A program made the translations under genes and the position numbers. From contig CALXHR010000005.1 of NCBI GenBank assembly GCA_944388175.1, forward strand, positions 56,369-120,368: a stretch of 64,000 bases of DNA. The letters are read 5' to 3'. Below the pieces are notes generated by a model. The model was given only the letters and a program-made list of their open reading frames with translations. It was not told the origin of the DNA and searched no databases. Of this stretch, positions 34,656-43,853 are shown piece after piece (position 1 is the stretch's first letter; every line of letters starts with the position of its first letter). Source of the stretch: an uncultured Gemmiger sp. (lineage in GTDB: Bacteria > Bacillota > Clostridia > Oscillospirales > Ruminococcaceae).

Positions 34656-35570
34656 ATGTCAGCGCAAACCAAGGCTTTGGGAAAAAAACCCGGCGGCCTT
34701 TCGGACAAAGCCAGCGACGTCGTGCTCGTCGTGCTCAGCGTCGTCGTCATGCTGCTGGTGGCCTACCCGCTGTATTACATCCTGGTGGCCTCCTTCTCGG
34801 ACCCGTACGACGTCTACGCCGGCAAGACCTTCCTGCTGCCCAGCCAGTTCACGCTGGATGGCTACAAGGCCGTTTTCTCGGACGACAGCATCCTCATCGG
34901 CTACTGGAACAGCATCAAGTACACCGTCGTGGGCACCATCTTCTCGGTGGTCATGATCTACATCACGGCGTACCCGCTTTCCAACCCCGATCTGCCGGGG
35001 CGCAAGTTCTTCAATATTTTCTTCGTCATCACGATGTATTTTGGCGGCGGCCTGATCCCCACCTATTTGGTCGTGCGGGACACCGGGCTCATCAACACGA
35101 TTTTTGCGATGTTTTTGCCCGGCGGCGTGGCGGTGTCCAACATGATCATCGCCCGCAACTACTTTGAGACCAGCATCCCCAAAGAGCTCAAAGAAGCCGC
35201 CGAGATTGACGGCGCGTCCAAGCTGCGCATCTTCTGGGACATCATCATCCCGCTGTCGCGCCCCATCATGGCCGTCATGGTCGTGTTCAGCATGGTGGCC
35301 TACTGGAACGACTGGTTCACCGCCCTCATCTACATGACCGGCGAGGGCCGCGCCCCGCTGCCGCTGGTGCTGCGCAACATCCTGATCGCCAGCGAGACCT
35401 CGGCTTCGCAGGCCAGCATGATCTCGGGCGGGTACGCCGAGCTGAACAAACTGACCGAGTCCATCAAGTTCGGGTCCATCATCGTGGCCGCCGCGCCGAT
35501 GCTCATCATCTACCCCTTCGTGCAGAAGTATTTTGAGCAGGGCTTCATGGCCGGCGCGGTCAAGGGCTGA
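34656..35570 (+). CDS. ABC permease, YtcP/LplC type (fructan locus)
   Basis: A 304-residue permease beginning MSAQTKALGKKPGGLSD, six helices, EAA loop KEAAEIDGASKLRIF in the C-terminal half and the family C-terminus GFMAGAVKG. AAAGGGGG precedes the ATG at 34656. It is the second half of the fructan importer. An array of palindromic repeats of about 0.3 kb separates it from the binding-protein gene. Confidence 0.86.
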   Translation: MSAQTKALGKKPGGLSDKASDVVLVVLSVVVMLLVAYPLYYILVASFSDPYDVYAGKTFLLPSQFTLDGYKAVFSDDSILIGYWNSIKYTVVGTIFSVVMIYITAYPLSNPDLPGRKFFNIFFVITMYFGGGLIPTYLVVRDTGLINTIFAMFLPGGVAVSNMIIARNYFETSIPKELKEAAEIDGASKLRIFWDIIIPLSRPIMAVMVVFSMVAYWNDWFTALIYMTGEGRAPLPLVLRNILIASETSASQASMISGGYAELNKLTESIKFGSIIVAAAPMLIIYPFVQKYFEQGFMAGAVKG

Positions 35571-35727
35571 CGCCTGCGGCGTTGGCCGAATGAAAAATGA
35601 AGAATGAAAAATGCCGGTCCCGCGCCCGCGGCGCGGGGAGCAAAATACCGGCATCCCGGCCCGCAAGGGCAGCGGCCCTTTTGCCCCGCGGCAGCGTTTT
35701 CGGTTCGCGTACGCGGTACCCTTATTT

Positions 35728-36032
35728 GTAGGGGAGGCATACATGCCTCCCGGCAGGGGGGTACGCCGCGCGGGGGTTGCGGTTGGCTGCCCGTTCCCGC
35801 CGCCCTGTAGGGCGGGGTCTTGACCCCGCCGCACCGATAATTTTTCAAAAATTTTTTATAATGTTCGGCGGGCGTGAACGCCCGCCCTACAAGGCAAAGC
35901 AAACGCCAGGCCGCCCCGGCAACGCCAAATGACCGCATCGTTTTGCGGGCGGCATGTATGCCGCCCCTACGCATGGACCGAACGCGGTCGCGACCCAAAA
36001 ACGGTACCATGGGGCAAATGACCCCACCCTAC
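35728..36032. repeat. Mirror-symmetric repeat array inside the fructan operon
   Basis: Left type B palindrome at 35728-35751 (GAGGCATACATGCCTC variant), composite A-core-A at 35807-35890, right type B at 35947-35970 and a degraded right unit ending at 36032. Spacing is 79-80 bp except for the last unit. It fills the 565-bp gap between permease and binding-protein genes of one operon. I see no gene or clear promoter there. Confidence 0.8.
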
Positions 36033-36135
36033 AAGGCAACCGCCGGGCCGCCCCGCCAACTTTCAAATCCCGTCGCGCGGCGCGCGACACCACCGTTTTT
36101 CATTTTTACTTTTTACTTTTCAAAGGAGACTTCCC

Positions 36136-37839
36136 ATGAAAAATCTCACCAAACGCATCGGCGCGCTCGTCGCGCTGGCCGGCCTTACCGCATCCCTGGC
36201 GGGCTGCGGCGGCGGCAACGACAACCAGACCGAACCCGGCGTCGCCAACACCAACACCGACCAGACCGAATTCAACATCATCAGCGGCATTTCGGCGCTG
36301 TCCGGCGGGTACGACAACAACCCCGTCCTCAACGAGATGGCCGAAAACGCCGGCATCTCCATCACGTGGGAGACGATGAGCGACTCCCTCTCGGAACAGG
36401 TCAACATCCGCATCGCCGGCAACGACCTGCCCGACGCCTTCAACGCCGTCGGCTTCTCGAACTACGATTTGACCAACTACGGCCAGGACGGCACCTTCAT
36501 TGACCTGACACCCTATATCAATGAAGAATACATGCCCAACCTGACCAAAATCCTGGACGAACACCCCGACATCCGCGCCGCCATCACGATGGACGACGGC
36601 TGCATCTACGGCCTGCCTGCGGGCGAGCAGATGGGCACCGCCGGCGTCGGCAAGGCTGAGGATTACAACATCTATACCATCCCCCAGTACTCGATGATCA
36701 ACAAGACCTGGCTCGACGAGCTGGGCCTGGAAGTGCCCACCACGCTGGACGAACTGCACGACGTGCTGGTCGCCTTTAAAGAGAACGACATGGCCACCAT
36801 GTACGGCAACGACGCCGGGCAGACCATCCCGATGTCCTTCGGCATCGACCAGTGGTGCTGGGGCCAGAACATCTACTACGCCGGCTTCGGCTTCACCAAC
36901 TGGACCAACGACGTCTGCATGGACCTGCAGCTGCAGCCCGACGGCACCGTCAACTTCGTCAGCGACGACGACAACTACCGCGCCGCGCTCGAATACTTCC
37001 ACGACTGGTTCACCGAGGGCCTGATCGACCAGGAAGTGTTCAGCCAGGACGACACCCAGTACATGGCCAAGTGCAGCCAGGGCCGCGTCGGCGTGGCCAC
37101 CTGGTGGTACATTGAGGAGCTCATGGCCGACCACTCCGACGACTATGTTTTCCTGCCCGTGCTCGACGGCCCCGACGGCACCCACAACGTCACGGTGCGC
37201 GACGGCGGCGGCATCAACTCCGGCAGTTTGAGCATCACCTCAGCCTGCAAGAGCCCCGTCAACCTGCTGAAATTCTACGACCAGTGGTACATCCCCGAAA
37301 ACACGACGCAGCTGCAGTACGGCCCCATCGGCACCTACTTCACCGAGCAGGACGAGAACGGCCTGTGGCAGAGCGTGACCGACCAGGAAGCGAAAGAAAA
37401 GTTCGGCAAGAGCGCCGGCGAGCTCAAAAGCGAGCTGGAAGTGGCCGGGCCCAAGCTGATTCTCTCGGACTACTACGCCAACGTCTTTGAGATGGAGCCC
37501 CGCGCGCAGGACCGCCTGAACGACCTGTACGACTACTGGATGCCGTTTGTGGATGACACCACCTGCTACCCCATTGACTGCGTGTTCACGGCCGAGGAGC
37601 TCGATACCATCGACCGCTACCGCGTCGACTTTGAGGGCTTTGTGGCCGAGCAGGAGGCCGCCTGGCTGCGCGACGGCGGCATCACCGACGAGACCTGGGC
37701 CGCCTACAAGGACAACCTGAACAGCTACGGCATGGACAAACTGCGGGAAGCCTACCAGAGCGCCTACGACCGCTATGCCGAGACCGCCGGCGAGCCGGAG
37801 AACACCGCCCCCGCCGCCACGGCCGAAAGCGCCGAGTGA
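36136..37839 (+). CDS. Sugar-binding lipoprotein, LplA type (fructan locus)
   Basis: A 567-residue extracellular binding protein. The signal peptide MKNLTKRIGALVALAGLTASLAGC has a lipobox at Cys24, followed by a Gly/Asn linker. The long mature domain with many Trp, Tyr and Asp residues matches the large LplA-type binding proteins that work with LplB/YtcP permeases. The ATG is preceded by AAAGGAG. It should bind fructo-oligosaccharides, inferred from the adjacent GH32 gene. Confidence 0.86.
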   Translation: MKNLTKRIGALVALAGLTASLAGCGGGNDNQTEPGVANTNTDQTEFNIISGISALSGGYDNNPVLNEMAENAGISITWETMSDSLSEQVNIRIAGNDLPDAFNAVGFSNYDLTNYGQDGTFIDLTPYINEEYMPNLTKILDEHPDIRAAITMDDGCIYGLPAGEQMGTAGVGKAEDYNIYTIPQYSMINKTWLDELGLEVPTTLDELHDVLVAFKENDMATMYGNDAGQTIPMSFGIDQWCWGQNIYYAGFGFTNWTNDVCMDLQLQPDGTVNFVSDDDNYRAALEYFHDWFTEGLIDQEVFSQDDTQYMAKCSQGRVGVATWWYIEELMADHSDDYVFLPVLDGPDGTHNVTVRDGGGINSGSLSITSACKSPVNLLKFYDQWYIPENTTQLQYGPIGTYFTEQDENGLWQSVTDQEAKEKFGKSAGELKSELEVAGPKLILSDYYANVFEMEPRAQDRLNDLYDYWMPFVDDTTCYPIDCVFTAEELDTIDRYRVDFEGFVAEQEAAWLRDGGITDETWAAYKDNLNSYGMDKLREAYQSAYDRYAETAGEPENTAPAATAESAE

Positions 37840-37863
37840 TTCCACTCACCTGACCTTTGACTT

Positions 37864-37927
37864 CCCCCAAAGTGTTCCTCCTTTTCTCCAAACGGCCAGC
37901 GTTCTTCGGGGCGCTGGCCTTTGGGGG
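37864..37927 (+). terminator. Nested hairpin between binding protein and GH32 genes
   Basis: An inner 8-bp stem GGCCAGCG/CGCTGGCC (37894-37901, 37912-37919) inside an outer pairing CCCCCAAA/TTTGGGGG (37864-37871, 37920-37927). There is no T-run, so it is more likely a stabilising or attenuating structure than a full terminator. Confidence 0.45.
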
Positions 37928-37979
37928 ATAAAGCTGACCTGTATCACGACATCATGACCGGAAAGTGAGGGCATTTCCC

Positions 37980-39467
37980 ATGCCGCGCCATCTATCCAAA
38001 TTGCAGACCGCCCGCGAATTTGAACACCAGGAAGCCGCCAAGATCCCGCCGCACGCGCGCCCCGGCTTCCACCTGACGCCGCTGGTAGGCTGGATGAACG
38101 ACCCCAACGGTTTCTGCTACTATAACGGCTGCTACCATCTGTTCTACCAGTACCACCCCTACAACACGGTGTGGGGGCCCATGCACTGGGGCCATGCCGC
38201 CAGCGCCGACCTGCTGCACTGGGACTACCTGCCCTGCGCCCTGGCGCCGGACACCGCCGCCGACGCGGCGGGGTGTTTTTCCGGCAGCGCGGTGCCGCTG
38301 CCGGACGGCCAGCTGCTGCTGCTGTACACCGGCGTGCAGCCGGCGGGCATCGGCCACAAAGAATTGCAGGCCCAGTGCGTCGCCGTGGGCGACGGCCGCG
38401 ACTTTGCCAAGGACGCCGCCAACCCCGTCATCACCGCCGCCATGCTGCCGCAAGGCTACAGCGCGGTGGATTTCCGCGACCCCAAGATCTGGCAGGAGGG
38501 CGGCCAGTATTACTGCGTCGCCGCGTCCCGCCACAAGACCGAGCAGGGGTCCATCCTGCTGTTTGAAAGCCCCGACGGCCACACCTGGCACTACCTGACC
38601 GTGCTGGACGCCAGCCACGACGCGCTGGGCAAAATGTGGGAATGCCCCGACTTTTTTGCCCTGGACGGCGCGCAGGTATTGCTCGTCAGCCCGCAGGAGA
38701 TGCGCGCCACAGCCGACGGCGAGTTCCACGCCGGCGAGGGCACAGTGGCCATCCTGGGCCGCTACGACCCCGCCACCCACGCCTTTGCCCGGCAAAGCGT
38801 GCAGGCCATCGACTACGGCCTGGATTTTTACGCCCCGCAGACGGCGCTGGCCCCCGACGGCCGCCGCATTATGGTGGCCTGGATGCAGAGCTGGGCAACC
38901 GCGCCCAGCGCGCCCTGCGCCGGCGGCAGGCCGTGGTTTGGCCGCATGACGCTGCCGCGCGAGCTGCGCGTGCAGAACGGCCGGCTGTACCAGACCCCCG
39001 TGCGGGAGATCGAGACGCTGTGGCATGACAAGGTCGAGCTGACCGGCGTCACGGTGGAGGGGTGCGCCGCGCTGCCGGGCATCGGCGGGCGCAGCCTGGA
39101 TTTGACGGTGCGGGTAGACGCCGCCGCCAGCCCCGCCTGCCGCCGCTTTACGCTGCGCTTTGCCGCCGGCGACGCGCTGTACAACGAGATCCGCTGCGAC
39201 CTCGACCGCGGCGAGCTGGCCTTTGACCGCAGCCACGGCGGCAGCCGCCGCGACTGCGCCCACACGCGGCACATCCAGGCCGCGCCCAAGGACGGCGTGC
39301 TGACGCTGCGGCTGATTTTGGACAAAGACTGCGCCGAGCTCTTTGTCAACGACGGCGAGCGCGCGCTCTCGGCCGTGCTGGACACCCCGCCCGAAGCGCA
39401 GGGCATCACCTTTGCCGCCGAGGGCGGCCCGCTGCACCTCGACGCCGTGCAGCACACGCTGGGCTGA
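37980..39467 (+). CDS. Beta-fructosidase, GH32
   Basis: A 495-residue GH32 enzyme with a five-bladed propeller and a C-terminal beta-sandwich. The three catalytic motifs are present: WMNDPNG (nucleophile Asp), FRDPK (transition-state Asp) and ECPDFF (acid/base Glu). There is no signal peptide, so it hydrolyses imported fructo-oligosaccharides or sucrose in the cytosol, and fructose goes to the fructokinase at 30521. ABC uptake argues against a sucrose-6-phosphate substrate. I chose the ATG at 37980 with GTGAGGG upstream; a GTG five codons earlier overlaps that site. Confidence 0.9.
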   Translation: MPRHLSKLQTAREFEHQEAAKIPPHARPGFHLTPLVGWMNDPNGFCYYNGCYHLFYQYHPYNTVWGPMHWGHAASADLLHWDYLPCALAPDTAADAAGCFSGSAVPLPDGQLLLLYTGVQPAGIGHKELQAQCVAVGDGRDFAKDAANPVITAAMLPQGYSAVDFRDPKIWQEGGQYYCVAASRHKTEQGSILLFESPDGHTWHYLTVLDASHDALGKMWECPDFFALDGAQVLLVSPQEMRATADGEFHAGEGTVAILGRYDPATHAFARQSVQAIDYGLDFYAPQTALAPDGRRIMVAWMQSWATAPSAPCAGGRPWFGRMTLPRELRVQNGRLYQTPVREIETLWHDKVELTGVTVEGCAALPGIGGRSLDLTVRVDAAASPACRRFTLRFAAGDALYNEIRCDLDRGELAFDRSHGGSRRDCAHTRHIQAAPKDGVLTLRLILDKDCAELFVNDGERALSAVLDTPPEAQGITFAAEGGPLHLDAVQHTLG

Positions 39468-39556
39468 CGGGGCATCCCCCAGGGGCGTTCCCCAGGCGGC
39501 GCGCCGTGCCCCGGCGGGCGCTTTGCGGGCCGCAGCAGCGGGCGCGCCAAAACCAG

Positions 39557-39588
39557 CGGCCGCCGGGCATCCAACTGCCCGGCGGCCG
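39557..39588. terminator. Terminator between GH32 and AraC genes
   Basis: A 13-bp perfect GC stem (39557-39569 with 39576-39588), 6-base loop, followed by GCTTATTTTGT on the plus strand. Convergent genes share it. Confidence 0.7.
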
Positions 39589-39590
39589 GC

Positions 39591-40448
39591 TTATTTTGTC
39601 TGTAAAAAGTGCGTCCGGCGGTATTCCCGCGGGGGGACGCCGTGCACGCTTTTGAACGCGCGCGAAAAATGCAGCTGGTTGGGGTAGTTGACCTGGGCGG
39701 CGATCTCCCCGATGGACATACGCGTTTCTTTAAGCAATTGGGCTGCGCGGGCCATGCGGTAGTGCAGCAGATAGGCCTGCGGGCTTTCGCCCACCGCGTC
39801 GCGGAACACCTTGCCGAAATAGCTGCGGTTGAGCCCGCAGACGGCGGCGATTTCCTCAATGGAAATATCCCGCTGATAATTCCGGTCGATAAAGACCAGG
39901 GCTTCCTTGATATAGAAATCCCGCAGACGCCTTTCCCTGCCTTCCTGCCGGTTGGCAGAGGACTGCACCAGCTGGTCCAAAAACAGGTAACCGTGGGCGA
40001 TCAGGTGGATGGGGCTGGCGTCGCTGTGGTTGACGATGTACAGCATTTCATCCTGAAGCAGCTGGCCATCCCGCTTGCTGCGCGCCGTATAAACGGGCTC
40101 CTTCCCGCTGATGCCCGCCAGGTGCAGGCTCTCATGCGCGCGCAGGCCGTCAAACTCCAGCCAGGTATACTCCCACGGGTCCGCCTGGTCCGAGCGGTAG
40201 GTCGTGATCTGCCCCGGCACCACCAGAAACCCGTGCCCGGGGCCGACCTCGTATTCTTTGTCGTTGGCCAGCAAAACGCCGCGCCCGGCGATGATGTAGT
40301 GGAACAGGTAGTGGTTGCGCGCGTGCGGCCCGTAGGAGTGCGCGGGGCCGGTGCGCTCCCACCCGAACTGGTAGAGGTTGAGGTCGATGAAGCGTTCATC
40401 GCGGAACACATGAAATTTGAACTTGCTGACGTCCTTTTCCGGTGCCAT
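39591..40448 (-). CDS. AraC-family regulator (raffinose locus)
   Basis: A 285-residue regulator with an N-terminal cupin-like sugar-binding domain (residues about 25-165, including HARNHYLFHYIIAGRG) and a C-terminal double helix-turn-helix from about residue 185 (ISIEEIAAVCGLNRSYFGKV and MSIGEIAAQVNYPNQLHFSR). This is the layout of MsmR/RafR/MelR activators of alpha-galactoside genes. It is divergent from the binding-protein operon it probably activates. AAAGGAGGG precedes the ATG at 40448; a longer upstream ORF form is not supported. Confidence 0.88.
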   Translation of the reverse strand: MAPEKDVSKFKFHVFRDERFIDLNLYQFGWERTGPAHSYGPHARNHYLFHYIIAGRGVLLANDKEYEVGPGHGFLVVPGQITTYRSDQADPWEYTWLEFDGLRAHESLHLAGISGKEPVYTARSKRDGQLLQDEMLYIVNHSDASPIHLIAHGYLFLDQLVQSSANRQEGRERRLRDFYIKEALVFIDRNYQRDISIEEIAAVCGLNRSYFGKVFRDAVGESPQAYLLHYRMARAAQLLKETRMSIGEIAAQVNYPNQLHFSRAFKSVHGVPPREYRRTHFLQTK

Positions 40449-40469
40449 ACAGATCCCTCCTTTGCTTCC

Positions 40470-40499
40470 AGTATATACCAAAATGCGTCCCGACTTCAA
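40470..40499 (-). promoter_or_regulatory. Promoter of the araC-type gene
   Basis: Minus strand: TTGAAG (40499-40494), 18-bp spacer, TATACT (40475-40470), 22 bp upstream of the ATG. Confidence 0.6.
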
Positions 40500-40574
40500 C
40501 AAAAATGCGCAAATTCCTTGAAATTGGCATATAAAAAGCGGCATGGCGGCATTCAATTCCCAGGTGCGGAATTG

Positions 40575-40633
40575 TATAATGTTTTTGTAATCAGCGGGTA
40601 AAATTTGTGCAATGTGCACAATGCACAAATTTT
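40575..40633 (+). promoter_or_regulatory. Raffinose operon -10 box and large palindrome
   Basis: A perfect TATAAT at 40575-40580 with only a poor -35 (TTCAAT), as expected for an activator-dependent promoter. Downstream, AAAATTTGTGCA (40600-40611) and TGCACAAATTTT (40622-40633) are exact inverted arms around a second palindrome TGTGCACA (40613-40620). It begins about 20 bp after the -10 box, so it would lie in the leader RNA or bind a regulator. Confidence 0.55.
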
Positions 40634-40745
40634 CCGGCGCGTTTTTGGCAAAACAGCCAAAGGCGGTGCCAAACCCGCCCGGAACCCCGGCTGGCCGAAA
40701 GCGTTCACTTTTGCATTGGAAGTATCTTCAAAAAGGAGATGGATC

Positions 40746-42020
40746 ATGAACAAGTTGCATCGTTTTGCCGCCGGCGCCCTGGCGGCGCTGCTGGCGGCCA
40801 GCCTGGCCGGATGCGCTGCAGATGACGGCACTGTAGACCTGACCTTTCAGATCTGGGATGTGGCCCAGCGCGACGGCATGCAGGCCATGTGCGACGCTTA
40901 CACGGCCCAGCATCCCGATGTACATATTGAAGTGCAGGTCATCAACTGGGACGAATACTGGACCAAGCTGGAAGCTGCCACCATGTCAAACAAGATGCCG
41001 GACATTTTCTGGATGCATACCAACGAGATCCTGAAATATGCCGACAACGGCAAACTGGCAGACTGCTCCGACATTGTGGAGACCGAGCATTTCTCGGACA
41101 TTTCGCTGTCCAATGCAAGCGGTTCCGATGGCGTGCTGTACGGTGTGCCGAAGGACAAGGACACCGTGGGACTGGTATATAACAAGGAAATGTTCGATGC
41201 TGCCGGCGTTGCTTACCCGGACGAGACCTGGACCTGGGACGACCTTGTGGAAGCCTCTGAAAAAATCCACGACGCCACCGGCAACTACGGCTACATGGCC
41301 TATGCCGACGACCAGCTTGGCTACTGGAATTTTGTGTATCAGGCGGGCGGCAGCATCCTGACGCCGGACAAGACCCGCGGCAACTTCCTGGACCCCGGCA
41401 CCCGCAAGGGCATGGAATTCTACATCGGCCTGCAGCAGAATGACTGGTGCCCCGACCAGAATTACTTTGCCGAAACTTCACCCGGTACGGCATTCTTTTC
41501 GGAAAAAGGCGCGATGTTCCTGGAAGGGAACTGGAATATCCTGGCGGAGCTGCAAAACTATCCCGATATGGTAGGGAAATGGGACGTTGCCGTGCTGCCG
41601 GCCTGCCCCGATCCTGTCAGCGGGGAAGGACGGGCCACCATTTCCAACGGCCTGAGTTACGCCACCGGCGCCAACAACCCGCATCTGGACATCGTCAAGG
41701 ACGTCCTGAAATTCTTCGGCAGTGAAGAAGGCCAGCGCATCCAGGGCGAAAGCGGCGCCGCCATCCCGGCCTATGAAGGGTTGGAGGATACCTGGGTCGG
41801 TGTGTTCGACGAATATCCCATTGATGTGCAGTGCTTTATCGACATGTTTGATTACTGCATCCAAAGCGTGAACAACGCGGCCCGCCCCGAGTGGAAGACC
41901 GATGTGAGCGACACGCTGCTGAAAATCTACACCGGCGAACTGGACCTGGACACCGGCCTTGCACAGATGCAGGAGGCTGTGGACACGGCCAGCGCCGAAT
42001 ACTATGAGGAGGATGCGTGA
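40746..42020 (+). CDS. Sugar-binding lipoprotein, MsmE/RafE-like
   Basis: A 424-residue binding protein. The signal peptide MNKLHRFAAGALAALLAASLAGC has a lipobox at Cys23; the mature part is a family 1 solute-binding protein. It should bind raffinose-type alpha-galactosides, inferred from the GH36 gene downstream. AAAAGGAG lies 8 bp before the ATG at 40746. Its TGA overlaps the next ATG. Codons in this and the two permease genes use more A/T in third positions than the GH36 and GH13 genes that follow. Confidence 0.87.
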   Translation: MNKLHRFAAGALAALLAASLAGCAADDGTVDLTFQIWDVAQRDGMQAMCDAYTAQHPDVHIEVQVINWDEYWTKLEAATMSNKMPDIFWMHTNEILKYADNGKLADCSDIVETEHFSDISLSNASGSDGVLYGVPKDKDTVGLVYNKEMFDAAGVAYPDETWTWDDLVEASEKIHDATGNYGYMAYADDQLGYWNFVYQAGGSILTPDKTRGNFLDPGTRKGMEFYIGLQQNDWCPDQNYFAETSPGTAFFSEKGAMFLEGNWNILAELQNYPDMVGKWDVAVLPACPDPVSGEGRATISNGLSYATGANNPHLDIVKDVLKFFGSEEGQRIQGESGAAIPAYEGLEDTWVGVFDEYPIDVQCFIDMFDYCIQSVNNAARPEWKTDVSDTLLKIYTGELDLDTGLAQMQEAVDTASAEYYEEDA

Positions 42021-42904
42021 TGCAGAAAACGTCCAAGCTGTCCCGCGACGGCGCTGTATGGGGCCTGCTCATGGTGGCGCCCACCATTATCGGCCTGCTG
42101 GTTCTGAACATCTGGCCGTTTATCGAGACCATTTACATGAGCTTTTCCAAATCGCTGCCTTTTGGTGAATTTGAGTTTGAGGGCCTGGATAATTATATCG
42201 AGATGTTCCAGAACCCCGAATTCTGGAAAGCCACCGGCAATACGATCCTGTTCTGTATTCTGACTGTACCGGTCGGCATTTTCCTGGCGCTGCTGGTGGC
42301 GGTGCTGCTCAACTCAAAGATCCGTGGGCGCACCACGTTCCGCGCCATCTTTTTCCTGCCCATGGTCGTGGCGCCGGCCGCTGTCGCCATGGTCTGGAAG
42401 TGGATCTTCAATACCCAGTATGGCATTCTTAATACGGCTTTCGGCCAAAACGTGGGTTGGCTGACCGACCCTCATCTGGTCCTTTTGACCTGTGCGGTGG
42501 TGCAGATCTGGTCCAACATCGGTTACGACGCCGTGCTGCTGCTGGCGGGCCTGCAGAATGTGAGCCAGACGCTGTACGAGGCGGCCGACCTGGACGGCGC
42601 GTCCAAGGTCCGCCAGTTCTTCAGCATCACATTGCCGATGGTGAGCCCCACGCTGTTCGTCGTTCTGATCATGCGCCTGATGTCTTCTCTGAAGGTGTTC
42701 GACCTGGTCTACATGATGGTGGACGACGCCAACCCGGCGCTGAATGACGCGCAAACCCTGATGTCGCTGTTCTACCGTGAAAGCTTTATTGCCGGTGATA
42801 AGGGATATGCATCCGCCATTGTTGTCTGGACGGTGCTGCTGATCGGTATCGTCACGGTCATTCAGTTCGTCGGTCAGAAAAAGTGGGTCAATTACGAGGT
42901 GTAA
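42020..42904 (+). CDS. ABC permease, MsmF-like
   Basis: A 294-residue CUT1 permease with six helices and the EAA loop YEAADLDGASKVRQFF near residue 188. Its ATG overlaps the stop of the binding-protein gene (TGATG), with GAGGAGG upstream. A GTG one codon earlier is a less likely start. It pairs with the next permease for alpha-galactoside import. Confidence 0.87.
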   Translation: MQKTSKLSRDGAVWGLLMVAPTIIGLLVLNIWPFIETIYMSFSKSLPFGEFEFEGLDNYIEMFQNPEFWKATGNTILFCILTVPVGIFLALLVAVLLNSKIRGRTTFRAIFFLPMVVAPAAVAMVWKWIFNTQYGILNTAFGQNVGWLTDPHLVLLTCAVVQIWSNIGYDAVLLLAGLQNVSQTLYEAADLDGASKVRQFFSITLPMVSPTLFVVLIMRLMSSLKVFDLVYMMVDDANPALNDAQTLMSLFYRESFIAGDKGYASAIVVWTVLLIGIVTVIQFVGQKKWVNYEV

Positions 42905-42908
42905 AACT

Positions 42909-43745
42909 ATGGAAACCAGTATGAAAACCAACCGGCGGCTGGGCGAGGGCCTGACCTATACGGTCTTGATCCTGGGCAGCGTCGTGATGATCTTCCCCTT
43001 TGTGTGGATGGTATTGACCTGCTTCAAAACGCAGGCCGAGTCGATGGCGATTCCCCCGCAGATCCTTCCCTCCCACTGGGACCTGGAAAATTTTGTCACC
43101 GCACTGCAAAGCCTGCCCTTCGTAAACCTGTATATCAATACGGCGCTGCTGATCGTGCTGCGCGTGATCTGCGCGGTCGTATTCAGCTCCATGGCCGGGT
43201 ATGCCTTTGCCAAACTGAATTTCCCCTGCAAAAATCTGCTGTTCAGTATCGTGCTGGTGCAGATGATGCTGCCCAGCCAGATCTTTATCACGCCCCAGTA
43301 CCTGATGCTGGCGCGCATGGGGCAGACCAACACCATCTTCGCGCTGGTGTTTCCCGGCATCGTGTCGGCCTTTGGCACCTTCTTCCTGCGGCAGACCTAC
43401 CTGGGCATCCCCAATGAGATCGCCGAGGCCGCCTATCTGGATGGCTGCACCAAATGGCAGACCTTTACCAAGGTCATGTTCCCGCTCACCGGTTCCAGCT
43501 GCGCTGCGCTGGCCATTTTCACAGCCGTGTTTGCTTACTCCGACCTGATGTGGCCGCTGATCTGCAACACCGACCTGAACATGATGACGCTGTCGGCAGG
43601 CCTTTCCACCCTCAACGGCCAGTACACCACCAACTTCCCGGTGCTGATGGCCGGCAGCCTGCTGGCCATGGTGCCCATGGTGGTTTTGTACCTGATCTTC
43701 CAGAAACAGTTTATCCAGGGCATCGCCATGACCGGCGGCAAATAA
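42909..43745 (+). CDS. ABC permease, MsmG-like
   Basis: A 278-residue CUT1 permease, six helices, EAA loop AEAAYLDGCTKWQTF and the typical C-terminus FIQGIAMTGGK. It starts 4 bp after the MsmF-like gene. A strong terminator-like hairpin follows, before the GH36 gene. No ATP-binding subunit is encoded nearby. Confidence 0.87.
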   Translation: METSMKTNRRLGEGLTYTVLILGSVVMIFPFVWMVLTCFKTQAESMAIPPQILPSHWDLENFVTALQSLPFVNLYINTALLIVLRVICAVVFSSMAGYAFAKLNFPCKNLLFSIVLVQMMLPSQIFITPQYLMLARMGQTNTIFALVFPGIVSAFGTFFLRQTYLGIPNEIAEAAYLDGCTKWQTFTKVMFPLTGSSCAALAIFTAVFAYSDLMWPLICNTDLNMMTLSAGLSTLNGQYTTNFPVLMAGSLLAMVPMVVLYLIFQKQFIQGIAMTGGK

Positions 43746-43766
43746 ACGTTACCTTTTTACAAGAGC

Positions 43767-43809
43767 CGGCAAGGCGGGCGGGATAACGTCCGCCCGCCTT
43801 GCCGTTTTT
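43767..43809 (+). terminator. Terminator between permease and GH36 genes
   Basis: A 15-bp perfect stem (43767-43781 with 43790-43804), 8-base loop, then TTTTT. It should sharply reduce transcription into GH36 unless there is read-through or anti-termination; I see no clear promoter in the 45 bp after it. Confidence 0.85.
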
Positions 43810-43853
43810 GGGGCGGGGCAACCCGCCGAAACCTACCCGCAGGAGGACCCGTT

